From positions 124,001-188,000 of the forward strand of contig NZ_BOMN01000041.1 in assembly GCF_016862215.1 (NCBI RefSeq): a stretch of DNA of 64,000 nt. Reading direction: 5' to 3'. The position numbers and the translations under genes are program-made. Below the pieces are notes generated by a model that had not been told where the DNA came from, searched no databases, and saw only the letters and a list, made by a program, of their open reading frames with translations. This document shows positions 8,036 through 16,110 of the stretch, piece by piece. The stretch comes from Winogradskya humida (GTDB lineage: Bacteria; Actinomycetota; Actinomycetes; Mycobacteriales; Micromonosporaceae). Within the stretch, counting starts at the first letter, position 1. Each line of letters starts with the position of its first letter.

Positions 8036-9364
8036 CTAGTAGAAAGCCTGCGGGTTGCTGCTGCGGGAGCGGCGGCGGCGCACCCGGCGGCGGCGCTGGG
8101 TGAGGAGCAGTAGGAGCGGGGTGGCCGCCAGGACGATGGCGACGCCGGCCGCCGCCAGCAGCGGGAAGCCGTTGTCGTCTGCCGGACGTGCCGCGGCCGG
8201 GGCGGGTCTGGTGGCATCCGGCGAGGCGGGTGCGGCGCTCTCCCCGGTGGCCGTGCCGGTTGCTGTGCCGGTGGCGTCGGGGGTGACCAGTTTGCCGACC
8301 GAGGCGTCCTTGGGCAGGGAGAAGCCCCAGTCGAGCAGTGCCTCGCCCTGTTCGTAGCCGCGCAGGGGGTTGTTCTCGGCGCCGAGCAGGGTGGCGACGA
8401 GGCGGCGGCCGCCGCGCTGGGCCGCGCCGACGTAGCTGTGCCGGGCCAGCTTGGTGAAGCCGGTTTTGCCGCCCATGGCGCCCTTGTAGTCGAAGATCAG
8501 GCGGTTTTCGTTCTGGATCTGAAAACCGCCTTTTTTCAGCTGCTTCTGCGCCGGGATCTGGGTGTTCTTCGTCAGGGCGTACCTGCCGAAGTCGGCGTTG
8601 GCGAAGCAGTCGCGGGCGATGAGCGCCAGATCGTAGGCACTGGTGAACTGCCCCGGTCCGTCCAGGCCGGAGGGGGTCACGGCATGCGTTTGGTACGCGC
8701 CCAGCCGTTTCGCTTCCGCATTCATCGCGGTCACCGTGCCTTGCACGCCGTCCGCGCCGCCGCCGAGGCGGGCGAGGGTATTCGCAGCCTCGTTGCCGGA
8801 GTTGAGCAGCAGGCCGAGCCAGAGCGTGGCAATGGTGTACTTGCCGCCCTTGAGCAGGCCGACCGCCGAGCTGCCGGGCTCGATGTTCAGGTCTTCCTGG
8901 GTGATCGTGATGGTCTTCTTGGGATCGAGTTTGTCCATCACCGTCGCGGCGAGCAGCAGCTTCTGCACGCTGGCCGGGGTGCCGTAGACGTGCGGGCCGC
9001 AGCCGCCCAGCACCTCACCGGTGTCCAGATCGGCGACCAGCCAGCTCGTGGCGGTCAGGGCCGGGGGCTGCTTGGCGCCCTGCGGGACGATCAGCCCGTT
9101 GGTGGCGAGGTCGTCGCCGCCGACCGCGCGCAGGACCGGGTCGTCCGCGGGCGGGACGGGCCGGGCGGGCCGTCCCGCGGGCGGCTTCACGTCGGGCTTC
9201 GGGCACGGCACCTCGGCCTTCGCGGCGGCAGCCCGCACAGCCCCTGCCGAAGCGGACGCCGAGGCCGGGGTGGGTGCGGACAGGGTCGCGGCGCCGAGGG
9301 CGAGGGCGCAGAACGTCGCCAGGGTGCGGCGCCGGGTCGTGGGTGTGGTGTCGCCAGGGATCAC
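8036..9364 (-). CDS. D-alanyl-D-alanine carboxypeptidase (peptidase S11)
   Basis: Penicillin-binding D,D-carboxypeptidase that trims the terminal D-Ala of peptidoglycan stem peptides outside the membrane. Of 442 aa, residues 1-40 form a signal peptide, the three active-site motifs are SVQK (S132-K135), SGN (189-191) and KTG (300-302), and the C-terminus has a hydrophobic helix (LLAAAGVAIVLAATPLLLLL) followed by an Arg-rich tail, so it is anchored with the catalytic domain outside. Ala/Thr/Pro-rich linkers flank the domain. The GTG start at 9364 overlaps the stop of the upstream gene as GTGA, suggesting translational coupling. Well supported. Confidence 0.92.
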   Translation of the reverse strand: MIPGDTTPTTRRRTLATFCALALGAATLSAPTPASASASAGAVRAAAAKAEVPCPKPDVKPPAGRPARPVPPADDPVLRAVGGDDLATNGLIVPQGAKQPPALTATSWLVADLDTGEVLGGCGPHVYGTPASVQKLLLAATVMDKLDPKKTITITQEDLNIEPGSSAVGLLKGGKYTIATLWLGLLLNSGNEAANTLARLGGGADGVQGTVTAMNAEAKRLGAYQTHAVTPSGLDGPGQFTSAYDLALIARDCFANADFGRYALTKNTQIPAQKQLKKGGFQIQNENRLIFDYKGAMGGKTGFTKLARHSYVGAAQRGGRRLVATLLGAENNPLRGYEQGEALLDWGFSLPKDASVGKLVTPDATGTATGTATGESAAPASPDATRPAPAAARPADDNGFPLLAAAGVAIVLAATPLLLLLTQRRRRVRRRRSRSSNPQAFY

Positions 9365-9798
9365 GGCCAGACGGCTCCTGCGGTGAGGCGGCGCTCGAGC
9401 AGCTGCGCCAGGGGGATGGTTTCGCCGTCGCCGCCGCCCGCGCCGACCACCAGCCGGGGGGAGCTGGGTGACACGGTCGCGCCCGTGAAGCGGGCGCGAA
9501 GGGAGGACGGGACGGTCAGGACGTAGTAGCCGCCGTCTGCGCCGACGGCCACCGAGCGGTTCGATTTCAGATACCAGCCGCGCAGCGTGGTGCGGAACGT
9601 GGACCGGCCGTCGAAGGCGACCGCGCGCAGGTCGTGCGGTGCCAGGCCCTGCTCGGCGGCCCGGCGCACGAAGCTCGCGAGCAGCGCGCCGGCCTTCTCC
9701 GCCTCGGCGGCCCGGTCGGCGGCCAGCGCCGCCGCGTGCCCGTCGACGGCCTGCCGGCGCTGCTCGCGCCAGGTGGCACGGTCGTCGTCGGCGTCCAT
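9361..9798 (-). CDS. Conserved actinobacterial hypothetical protein
   Basis: Protein of 145 aa with no membrane segment or signal peptide. The first half is helical and charged (DDDRATWREQRRQAVDGHAAALAADRAAEAEKAGALLASFVRRA), the second half beta-rich (RSTFRTTLRGWYLKSNRSVAVGADGGYYVLTVPSS). I recognise the general pattern from other actinobacteria but know no function. The ATG at 9798 was chosen because the preceding open frame has low-complexity, shadow-like sequence. It is translationally coupled to the D,D-carboxypeptidase gene by a 4-base overlap, which hints at a link with cell-wall work. Confidence 0.75.
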   Translation of the reverse strand: MDADDDRATWREQRRQAVDGHAAALAADRAAEAEKAGALLASFVRRAAEQGLAPHDLRAVAFDGRSTFRTTLRGWYLKSNRSVAVGADGGYYVLTVPSSLRARFTGATVSPSSPRLVVGAGGGDGETIPLAQLLERRLTAGAVWP

Positions 9799-10037
9799 GG
9801 ACCCGACCCTAACGGCATCCCGCGGCCGCTGCCCACCCGGGTTTTGCGCACCTCGTGCGGATCGGGGCGCACCGAGCGTCGATTCGCCGACAATAGTGGC
9901 GGCGCAATTAGTGGCCCCGCTCGCCGTTAATTGCCCGGCCTCGGCGATATTCTGTGAAATCCTGCGAAACTGTTGCGCGTGCGCCGGTTCACAGTCCATG
10001 CTTAAGCCCGTTATTCGGATTCTTCTCAGGAGTCGTT

Positions 10038-10385
10038 ATGGCGCGGCAGGTAATCACCACCCTCATCGACGACCTCGATGGAAAGCCAGCCGATCGCACG
10101 GTCGAGTTCAGCCTCGACGGCACGGCATACACCATCGACCTTTCCGAGGCCAATGCCGGCAAGTTGCGCAAGGCCCTGGATCCGTTCATCAACGCGGGCA
10201 CGCGAATCGGCCGCGCGGGTGCGGCCCGGGCAGCGGGCCGGCCGGCGCCGGTGCGCACTGCCGGAAGCCGCGACGAGAATCGGCTGATCCGCGAGTGGGC
10301 GGCCGAGCACGGGCACCAGATCTCCGAGCGTGGCCGCATCCCGCAGGGCGTCAGTAGCGCCTACCGGGCCGCGCACGGTCGCTGA
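10038..10385 (+). CDS. lsr2: Lsr2 nucleoid-associated protein
   Basis: Lsr2 is an H-NS-like xenogeneic silencer that bridges DNA and coats AT-rich regions. The 115-aa product has the N-terminal dimerisation domain (MARQVITTLIDDLDGKPADRTVEFSLDG), a linker, and the C-terminal DNA-binding domain with its AT-hook-like core in RGRIPQGVSSAYRAAHG; the RGR sequence that enters the minor groove is present. The ATG at 10038 has CAGGAG upstream. The 240 bases in front are more AT-rich than their surroundings, fitting autoregulation known for the family. A hairpin follows at 10401. Identification is secure. Confidence 0.95.
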   Translation: MARQVITTLIDDLDGKPADRTVEFSLDGTAYTIDLSEANAGKLRKALDPFINAGTRIGRAGAARAAGRPAPVRTAGSRDENRLIREWAAEHGHQISERGRIPQGVSSAYRAAHGR

Positions 10386-10400
10386 TCCCACTTCGAACCG

Positions 10401-10440
10401 CATTGCCGCGGCCGACCGGTCACCCGGTCGGCCGCAATGC
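10401..10440 (+). terminator. Terminator hairpin after lsr2
   Basis: Stem GCGGCCGACCGG (10408-10419) pairs with CCGGTCGGCCGC (10424-10435) around a 4-base loop. The outer bases GCATTGC/GCAATGC extend the pairing with a 3-base bulge. Confidence 0.75.
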
Positions 10441-10836
10441 TGTGTGCAGCCGGGCGACCGGCTTGCCGGCCTGGAGGCTGCATGAGCCAGTCTGTTAGCT
10501 CTTTGTGGCGAGACGGAAGCTGAAAGTGATCAGCGGGCGGTCGGCAATGGCGATCGGCCCGGCCCGCCGCGGATCCGGGCACCGCGCGTAAATGGTGATC
10601 AAGGCGGCCCGCAAGCGATGTCCAAGCGGTCCGGGCTATGCCCAAGTGATGACTAAAGGGGCGGCCGGTCCAGGAAAGGCAGCCGAAGCGCATGCCTAAA
10701 GGCGGGGATCGGCCGGGCCCGAAAGTTGCCGGTGCGATCGGTGGGTACTACGCGAAAAGGCTAGGACTTTCGCGAGATACACATCGTTCATCGTCGCTGC
10801 GTGCCGGAAAGATTGCGGTGCGTCGCGGGCGGTGGC
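10441..10836. other. Gap without a convincing gene
   Basis: Between the lsr2 terminator and the oxidoreductase gene I see no supported gene. An ATG at 10692 opens a short frame starting MPKGGDRPGPKVAGAIGGYY, but it runs on into the opposite gene and has only a distant AGGAAAGG. Confidence 0.5.
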
Positions 10837-11712
10837 TCAGGATTCGCGGAGCGCGGGCAGCGCGGCGGCGACCGTTTCGAGAACCCTCTCGTCACCGGCA
10901 TACCAGCTCGATGCCCGCGGCCAGTGCGCGAGAACGTCGGTGAAACCGAGTTCGCGGGCCCGGCCGATCGCGTCCTCGAATGCCTGCGGGCTGCTCAGCG
11001 AGAAGACCGGCGACGAGTCGAGGTTGAGATAACGGTCGACACCGCTGCGGCCGGCCTGCTCCAGCGCCGCGCCGAACCGCTCGCTGATCTCGGCCACCGA
11101 GCGCCACCACGCGTTCTCGTCGTCGACCGCCTGGGCGCCGGTGGTCACCCAGCCGTCGCCGTGCCGGGCTGCGAGACGCAGTGCCCGGGGCCCGTTCGCC
11201 GCCACGATCAGCGGGGGATGGGGCCGCTGCAGCGGGCCGGGGAGCGTACGCGCGTCCACCGCCTGGTAGTAGGTGCCGGAATACGAGACGTGGTCCTCGG
11301 TCAGCAGTCGCCCGAACAGGTCGAGGAACTCGGCGAAACGATCCACCCGCTCGCGCGGCGTCAGCGCGGGCTTGCCCAGCACGTCGGAGTCGAAGCCGAG
11401 GCCGCCCGCACCGACCCCGAGCAGCAGCCGGCCGCCTGAGATGTCGTCCACGGCGAGGGTCTCGCGGGCGAAATGCACCGGGTGCCGGAAGTTCGGGGAG
11501 GCGACGAAAGTGCCCAGCCCGATCCGGCTGGTCACGCTCGCCGCGGCGGTCAGCGTCGGGACGGCGTCGAACCAGGGACCGTCGACCAGATCGCGCCAGC
11601 CGAGATGGTCGTACGTCCAGGCGTGGTCGAAGCCGTACTCCTCCGCGCGCCGCCAGCGATGGCTCGCTTCGGACCAGCGCTGGTCGGGGAGGATGACGAT
11701 GCCGATACGCAT
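10837..11712 (-). CDS. LLM-class F420-dependent oxidoreductase
   Basis: Luciferase-like monooxygenase family protein of 291 aa, in the branch that mostly uses coenzyme F420. The TIM-barrel pattern is complete: MRIGIVILP at strand 1, the YDHLGWRD segment, TSRIGLGTFVASPNFRHPVHFARE, GRLLLGVGAGG and RPHPPLIVAANGPRALRLAARHGDGW. No substrate can be assigned. The start is the ATG at 11712. It lies downstream of a MarR gene on the same strand (50-base gap), so the two may be co-transcribed. Cofactor preference (F420 or FMN) is inferred from the genome context, where fgd is present. Confidence 0.85.
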   Translation of the reverse strand: MRIGIVILPDQRWSEASHRWRRAEEYGFDHAWTYDHLGWRDLVDGPWFDAVPTLTAAASVTSRIGLGTFVASPNFRHPVHFARETLAVDDISGGRLLLGVGAGGLGFDSDVLGKPALTPRERVDRFAEFLDLFGRLLTEDHVSYSGTYYQAVDARTLPGPLQRPHPPLIVAANGPRALRLAARHGDGWVTTGAQAVDDENAWWRSVAEISERFGAALEQAGRSGVDRYLNLDSSPVFSLSSPQAFEDAIGRARELGFTDVLAHWPRASSWYAGDERVLETVAAALPALRES

Positions 11713-11761
11713 CGGGGGAACCTATCGCACCCCGCGCTCAGGGCGGCGAGCACCGGGCTGG

Positions 11762-12241
11762 TCAGGCCGTACGAAGCCCGTCGCTGTCATCCTCGGCGGC
11801 CGAGCCCGTCGCGACCGATGTCGCTGCGGCGTCGAAGGCCGCGAGGGCCCGCACCAGTTCGGCGCGCCGGGCCGGTGGCATCCGTTCCAGGACCTCCGCG
11901 AGCGCCGACTGCCGCCGCTCGCGGAGCTCGTCCAGCAGCCTGCGGGCCGCGGGGGTGGGCAGCAGGCGCACCTCGCGACGGTCCCGGGGGTCTGGCACGC
12001 GGCGCAGCAGGCCGGTCGCCTCGAGACGGTCGCAGAGCCGGCTCGCGGACGAGGGCACGACGTCGAGCGTCTCGGCCAGCCGGCTCATGTTGACGTGCTC
12101 GTTACGCGAGATGATCGTGAGGACCCGTAGCTGGGCCGGAGGGACGGCCGGGGACTGGGCAAGCCGGGCGCTCTCAAAGACGCCCAGCATCGACTCCACC
12201 GTCGACTCCACAGCCGCGGCGACGTCAGTGACGCGCTCCAT
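11762..12241 (-). CDS. MarR-family transcriptional regulator
   Basis: Winged-helix regulator of 159 aa. The recognition region reads LRVLTIISRNEHVNMSRLAETLDVVPSSASRLCDRLEATGLLRRVPDPRDRREVRLLPT, which contains the family's DxRD wing motif; helices on both sides serve dimerisation. The ATG at 12241 has AGAGGA 5 bases upstream. An in-frame ATG at 12319 overlaps the stop of the phosphatase gene as ATGA and would add 26 basic residues; it is the alternative start. Likely a dimer responding to a small ligand. It is between a phosphatase gene and an F420 oxidoreductase gene, all on the minus strand. Confidence 0.88.
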   Translation of the reverse strand: MERVTDVAAAVESTVESMLGVFESARLAQSPAVPPAQLRVLTIISRNEHVNMSRLAETLDVVPSSASRLCDRLEATGLLRRVPDPRDRREVRLLPTPAARRLLDELRERRQSALAEVLERMPPARRAELVRALAAFDAAATSVATGSAAEDDSDGLRTA

Positions 12242-12315
12242 GCCGGTCCTCTGTACTCGGGGACTGGGGGTTTTCTTGCGGTGCCTGCGTACCCGATCGC
12301 CCCGGGTTTGAAGCG

Positions 12316-13455
12316 TCATCGCCGCCAGTCGAGGCAGACGGTGACCGCGTCGTCGTCGGGGTCCGAACCCGCGTGGTAATCCCGGAGGCCGCGCATCACC
12401 GTACCCACTGCCTCGGTCGCGGGCTGCAGCCGCGTCCTGCGCAGTGCGGTCAGCAGGGCTGACTCACCATACGGGGTACGCCCGCCCGGCGCAGCGGCGT
12501 GCACGCCGTCGCTGACGATGAGCAGCCGGTCGGCGGGTTCGAGCGAGAAGTGCTGGGTCTCGTAACGCGTCTCGCCGAACATGCCCAGCGGCAGCTGCTG
12601 CTCCAGCGTGACCGGCCGGATCTCGCGTTCGCGGGCGATGACGGCCTTCGGCGACCCGGCGTCGACCGCGGCCACCTGCCCGCTGACGAGGTCGACCTCC
12701 AGCAGCAGGGTGGCGGTGTGCAGGACACCGGCGTAGCGCCCGTAGATAGCGTCGGACGCCAGCTCGGCCTGCTCGACGATGTTGGCGCCGGAGCGGCGGG
12801 CGTTGCGCATGGCGTTGACCGCCACCGTGCTGAGCACCGAGGCCTCGAGGCCGTCGCCGGAGCCGTTGAGCACCGTGACGGTGAGGCGGTTGCCGGAGAG
12901 CTCCCAGTCGAAGTGGTCGCCGTACACCGCGTACGCGGGTTCGAGCTGACCGGCGATCAGGAAGCGGTCATCGCCGAGGGAGCGGCCGGGCAGCAGCTCC
13001 CACTGCAGCTCGGCGGCCATCGTGAGGCGCTGGCGCCGGGTCACCTGCCGATAGCGGTCGGTGACTACGTCGGCGGCCCGCAGCGCGATGGCGAGTTCGT
13101 CCGCGATGGCCGAGAGCTGCTCGGTCAGGCCGGTGCCCGACGGCAGCGAGGTTTCCACGACGAGGACGCCCAGCCGTTCGCCCCAGACGCTGAGCGGCAG
13201 GTAGGCCCGGTTCAGCTCGGGGGTGATGTCGACAACCGGGCGCTGGCTGCCGAAGCAGCGCGGGGCGAGGGTGCTGGCGTCCTGGACGCCGGGGTCGATC
13301 AGGGGCCAGAGGCCGGTAAGGGTGAGGTCACCGAGCAGCACCTCCACCCGGCCGGCGGCGTGATGCCGGCGCAGGTGCTCGGCCACCACCTCGGGCAGCC
13401 GGTCGGGCGGTGCCGCACGCAGCAGCACGCCCAGGGGTGTCGGGCGGTCGGACAA
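12316..13455 (-). CDS. SpoIIE-type PP2C protein phosphatase
   Basis: Predicted serine phosphatase of 379 aa, the type that dephosphorylates anti-anti-sigma (STAS) proteins in partner-switching. The N-terminal half looks GAF-like (VVDITPELNRAYLPLSVWGERLGVLVVET). The phosphatase domain follows from about residue 150: YGDHFDWE carries the first metal Asp pair, LNGSGDGLEAS stands where DVxGHG is usual, then DRLLIVSDGV and DDDAVTVCLDW with the late Asp residues. The DVxGHG to NGSGDG change removes one usual metal ligand, so activity needs testing. It is downstream of an RsbW-like kinase gene, the expected counterpart, although no STAS gene is in sight. Confidence 0.85.
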   Translation of the reverse strand: MSDRPTPLGVLLRAAPPDRLPEVVAEHLRRHHAAGRVEVLLGDLTLTGLWPLIDPGVQDASTLAPRCFGSQRPVVDITPELNRAYLPLSVWGERLGVLVVETSLPSGTGLTEQLSAIADELAIALRAADVVTDRYRQVTRRQRLTMAAELQWELLPGRSLGDDRFLIAGQLEPAYAVYGDHFDWELSGNRLTVTVLNGSGDGLEASVLSTVAVNAMRNARRSGANIVEQAELASDAIYGRYAGVLHTATLLLEVDLVSGQVAAVDAGSPKAVIAREREIRPVTLEQQLPLGMFGETRYETQHFSLEPADRLLIVSDGVHAAAPGGRTPYGESALLTALRRTRLQPATEAVGTVMRGLRDYHAGSDPDDDAVTVCLDWRR

Positions 13456-13600
13456 TGTGCAGCCTCTTTCCTTTGTGTGAGCTATAGCAATATTTGCCGT
13501 AGAGCAAAGATGATAAGGGGGACGCGTGGGACCCCCGCGCGGGGTCGCGCGGTGTTTCCCTGTGGCGGAGCTGTCTCCCGGTGCGGCACCAGGATGTGGA

Positions 13601-14002
13601 TCAATGCGCGGTCGCGAAGGCCTTTTCGAAGTGGATCAGGCTGCCCCGGCGCGGGGTCGACTGCATGCGGACGTTCTCGCTGAGCGCCCGGATGAGGAAC
13701 AACCCGCGGCCGTGCTCGGAGCTCTGGACCGGGTCGTCCACGGCGTCGGCGTCGAAGCCCTCGCCGTTGTCGCTCACGTCGATGGCGCAGCGGTCCTCGC
13801 CGACGTCGAGGCGTACCTCGAGGCTGTCGGCGCCCTCCGCGTGACGCACGACATTGGCGCACGCCTCGGTCAGGGCGATCTCCAGATCCTCGCCGACCTC
13901 GCGGTCGACGTGGAAGACGGCCAGGGCGCAACGGAGCAGCCGGCGGACGGCGGGAACGCTGTCGACCTCACGCGGCAGGTTCAGATGAAGCGAGACACGC
14001 AT
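13601..14002 (-). CDS. RsbW/SpoIIAB-like anti-sigma kinase
   Basis: Single-domain GHKL ATPase of 133 aa. Proteins of this kind bind a sigma factor and phosphorylate a STAS antagonist. The N-box is EDLEIALTEACANVVRHA (Glu and Asn for Mg-ATP), G1 is DVSDNGEGFD, and G2 is SSEHGRGLFLIRAL. The ATG at 14002 gives a normal family length. The gene is followed on the minus strand by the SpoIIE-type phosphatase gene after 145 bases and is divergent from the ECF fusion gene at 14233. Which sigma factor it controls is not shown by the sequence; neither FliA-like factor is adjacent. Confidence 0.88.
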   Translation of the reverse strand: MRVSLHLNLPREVDSVPAVRRLLRCALAVFHVDREVGEDLEIALTEACANVVRHAEGADSLEVRLDVGEDRCAIDVSDNGEGFDADAVDDPVQSSEHGRGLFLIRALSENVRMQSTPRRGSLIHFEKAFATAH

Positions 14003-14232
14003 GGCGCCGACCTCCTCCGCTGCTCGTATGATCGCGATCGCCGATGACGGTGGAGTGCCCGCGCCGGGCCCCGGCTAACCCCCGGTGTGGCGGCAATCGC
14101 GGTCGGAAGGCTCCGGAAGAACGCGCCGAAGTTCCTGTTATCGCAGGCCGTCCGGGCAGTCTCCCTATCCGTGGCCGGCAAAACCGCTGCCGCGAGCAAT
14201 GATCGATGCTCCACGGAGAGGTCCTCACACAG

Positions 14233-16101
14233 ATGGCGTTTCAACCGGACACCGCGACGGTGGTGGCCGCCCGGGAGGGCGACGCGGCCGCGATCGACCG
14301 CCTCGTCGCCGGGTACCTGCCGCTCGTCTACACGATCGTCGGGCGGGCCCTCGACGGGCACGCGGACGTCGACGACGTCGTGCAGGACACGATGCTGCGG
14401 GTTCTGCGCAACCTCGGTGACCTGCGCGACCCCGAGGCGTTCCGGTCCTGGCTCGTGGCGATCACCGTCCGTCAGGTCCGCGAGCGCTACCGGGTCCGCC
14501 GCGGCACCCCGGACGCGCTGCTGCCCGACGACGTGCGCGACCCCGGCGCCGACTTCACCGACCTGGCGATCACCCGGCTCGAGCTGGCCGGTCAGCGCAA
14601 GGAGACCGCGGAGGCCACCCGCTGGCTCGACGAGGACAACCGCGAGCTGCTCTCGCTCTGGTGGCTCGAGGCCTCCGGCGAGCTGACCCGCGACGAGATC
14701 GTCGACGCCATCGAGGTGACCCGCCAGCACGCCGCCGTCCGGATCCAGCGGATGAAGGGCCAGCTGGAGACCGCCCGGGTGGTCGTGCGGGCGCTCGACG
14801 CGACCCCGCCCTGCGCGGAGCTGGCGTTCGTGCTGACCGAGTGGGACCGGCGGCCGAGCCCGCTGTGGCGCAAGCGCATCGCCCGGCACACCCGCGACTG
14901 CCGCCAGTGCTCCCCGGCCTGGTCGGGACTGGTCGCCGCCGAGCGGCTGCTGGTCGGGATGGCGCTGGTGCCGATCCCGGCGTCGCTGGGCGCCCACTTC
15001 GGTGGCTACGGAGCCGGTGCGACGGCCGCGAGCCACGTCGCCGCCCACGCGGCAGGCGGCTCCGGCAAGGCGCTCGCCACCAAGATCGCGATCAAGGGCA
15101 CGGTCGGCATCGGCCGCCGGGTCCTGACGGCGGTGCTCGCAACCGGTGCGGTCGCCGGCGGTGGCGCGGCGGCGGTCGTCTACACCCACGACGACAAGCC
15201 GGTGAACAGCGCGGCGGTCGTCACGGCTGCCTCACCGACCCCGCGGCTCACGCTGCCCCCTTCCGCAACACCGAGCACGTCGCCCTCAGCGAAAGCATCG
15301 GTCAAGCCGTCCCCCAGTAAGACGAAGACGAAGACCAAGGCGGTCACCCCGGTGCCGGCCACGGAGACGTCGGCCAAGAAGGGCGTGGGCAGCTGGGAGT
15401 TCAGCGGTGCCAAGGGCGCACTCGCGGACGTCGGCGCGGGCTGGTACTACAACTGGTCGACGAACAACGACAGCATGCCGGGGCCCGCGGACGTGGAGTT
15501 CGTACCCATGATCTGGGGTAAGGCGAACGTCACCACCGCCGACCTCGCCAAGGTCAAGAAGGAGGGCGACGTCCTGCTCGGCTTCAACGAGCCGGACATG
15601 GGCGGGCAGGCGAACATGAGCGTCGAGGACGCCCTCGCCGACTGGCCGAAGCTGCAGGACACGGCGATGCGACTCGGCAGTCCGGCGGTCGCCTACGGCG
15701 CGGACACCGACGGCGGGTGGCTCGACCGCTTCATGACCGGCGCCAAGGACAAGAACCTGCGGGTCGACTTCATCACCCTGCACTGGTACGGCTCCGACTT
15801 CAGCGACGCCGCGGTGGGCCAGTTCCTCGGTTACGTCGACGCGGTACACAAGAAGTACGACCTGCCGATCTGGGTCACGGAGTACGGCCTGATGAACTTC
15901 TCCGGCTCCCCGAAGTACCCGTCGGCCGCTCAGGAGGTCGCGTTCATCCAGGGCAGCACGAAGGGCATGGAATCGCGGTCCTGGCTCGAGCGCTACGCCT
16001 GGTTCGGCCTGCCCGCGGTCGGGGACAGCGTCGACTTCGGTCTCTACAAAGACGCGAGCACCCCCACGGAAGCCGGTAAGGCGTACAAGGCCGCGGGATA
16101 G
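14233..16101 (+). CDS. Membrane-tethered ECF sigma factor fused to GH128 hydrolase
   Basis: A 622-aa one-chain system. Residues about 10-90 are sigma region 2 (DDVVQDTMLRVLRNLGDLRDPEAFRSWL is continuous here), and 125-185 are region 4. Next comes a zinc-finger anti-sigma-like stretch with Cys194 and H219-x3-C223-x2-C226. One membrane helix spans about 296-317, then a Ser/Pro/Thr/Lys linker to about 385, and an extracellular GH128-type domain. Its likely catalytic glutamates are E453 in GFNEPDMG and E550 in WVTEYGL. GH128 enzymes act on beta-1,3-glucans (family knowledge). The sigma part should face the cytoplasm and the hydrolase the outside. The ATG at 14233 follows GGAGAGG; an ATG nine codons earlier lacks a site. 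ECF factors with sugar-active extensions are known in actinobacteria; this domain set needs comparison with them. Confidence 0.88.
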   Translation: MAFQPDTATVVAAREGDAAAIDRLVAGYLPLVYTIVGRALDGHADVDDVVQDTMLRVLRNLGDLRDPEAFRSWLVAITVRQVRERYRVRRGTPDALLPDDVRDPGADFTDLAITRLELAGQRKETAEATRWLDEDNRELLSLWWLEASGELTRDEIVDAIEVTRQHAAVRIQRMKGQLETARVVVRALDATPPCAELAFVLTEWDRRPSPLWRKRIARHTRDCRQCSPAWSGLVAAERLLVGMALVPIPASLGAHFGGYGAGATAASHVAAHAAGGSGKALATKIAIKGTVGIGRRVLTAVLATGAVAGGGAAAVVYTHDDKPVNSAAVVTAASPTPRLTLPPSATPSTSPSAKASVKPSPSKTKTKTKAVTPVPATETSAKKGVGSWEFSGAKGALADVGAGWYYNWSTNNDSMPGPADVEFVPMIWGKANVTTADLAKVKKEGDVLLGFNEPDMGGQANMSVEDALADWPKLQDTAMRLGSPAVAYGADTDGGWLDRFMTGAKDKNLRVDFITLHWYGSDFSDAAVGQFLGYVDAVHKKYDLPIWVTEYGLMNFSGSPKYPSAAQEVAFIQGSTKGMESRSWLERYAWFGLPAVGDSVDFGLYKDASTPTEAGKAYKAAG

Positions 16102-16110
16102 GGTCGGTTC

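Noticed and set aside
10692..10943. 83-codon frame starting MPKGGDRPGPK
   Set aside because: It ends inside the opposite oxidoreductase gene, its ribosome-binding site is too distant, and the second half is Arg-rich shadow sequence.
12242..12319. Longer MarR protein starting at 12319 with an ATGA overlap
   Set aside because: The extra 26 residues are basic and unlike MarR N-termini, and the ATG at 12241 has a good AGAGGA site; kept only as an alternative.
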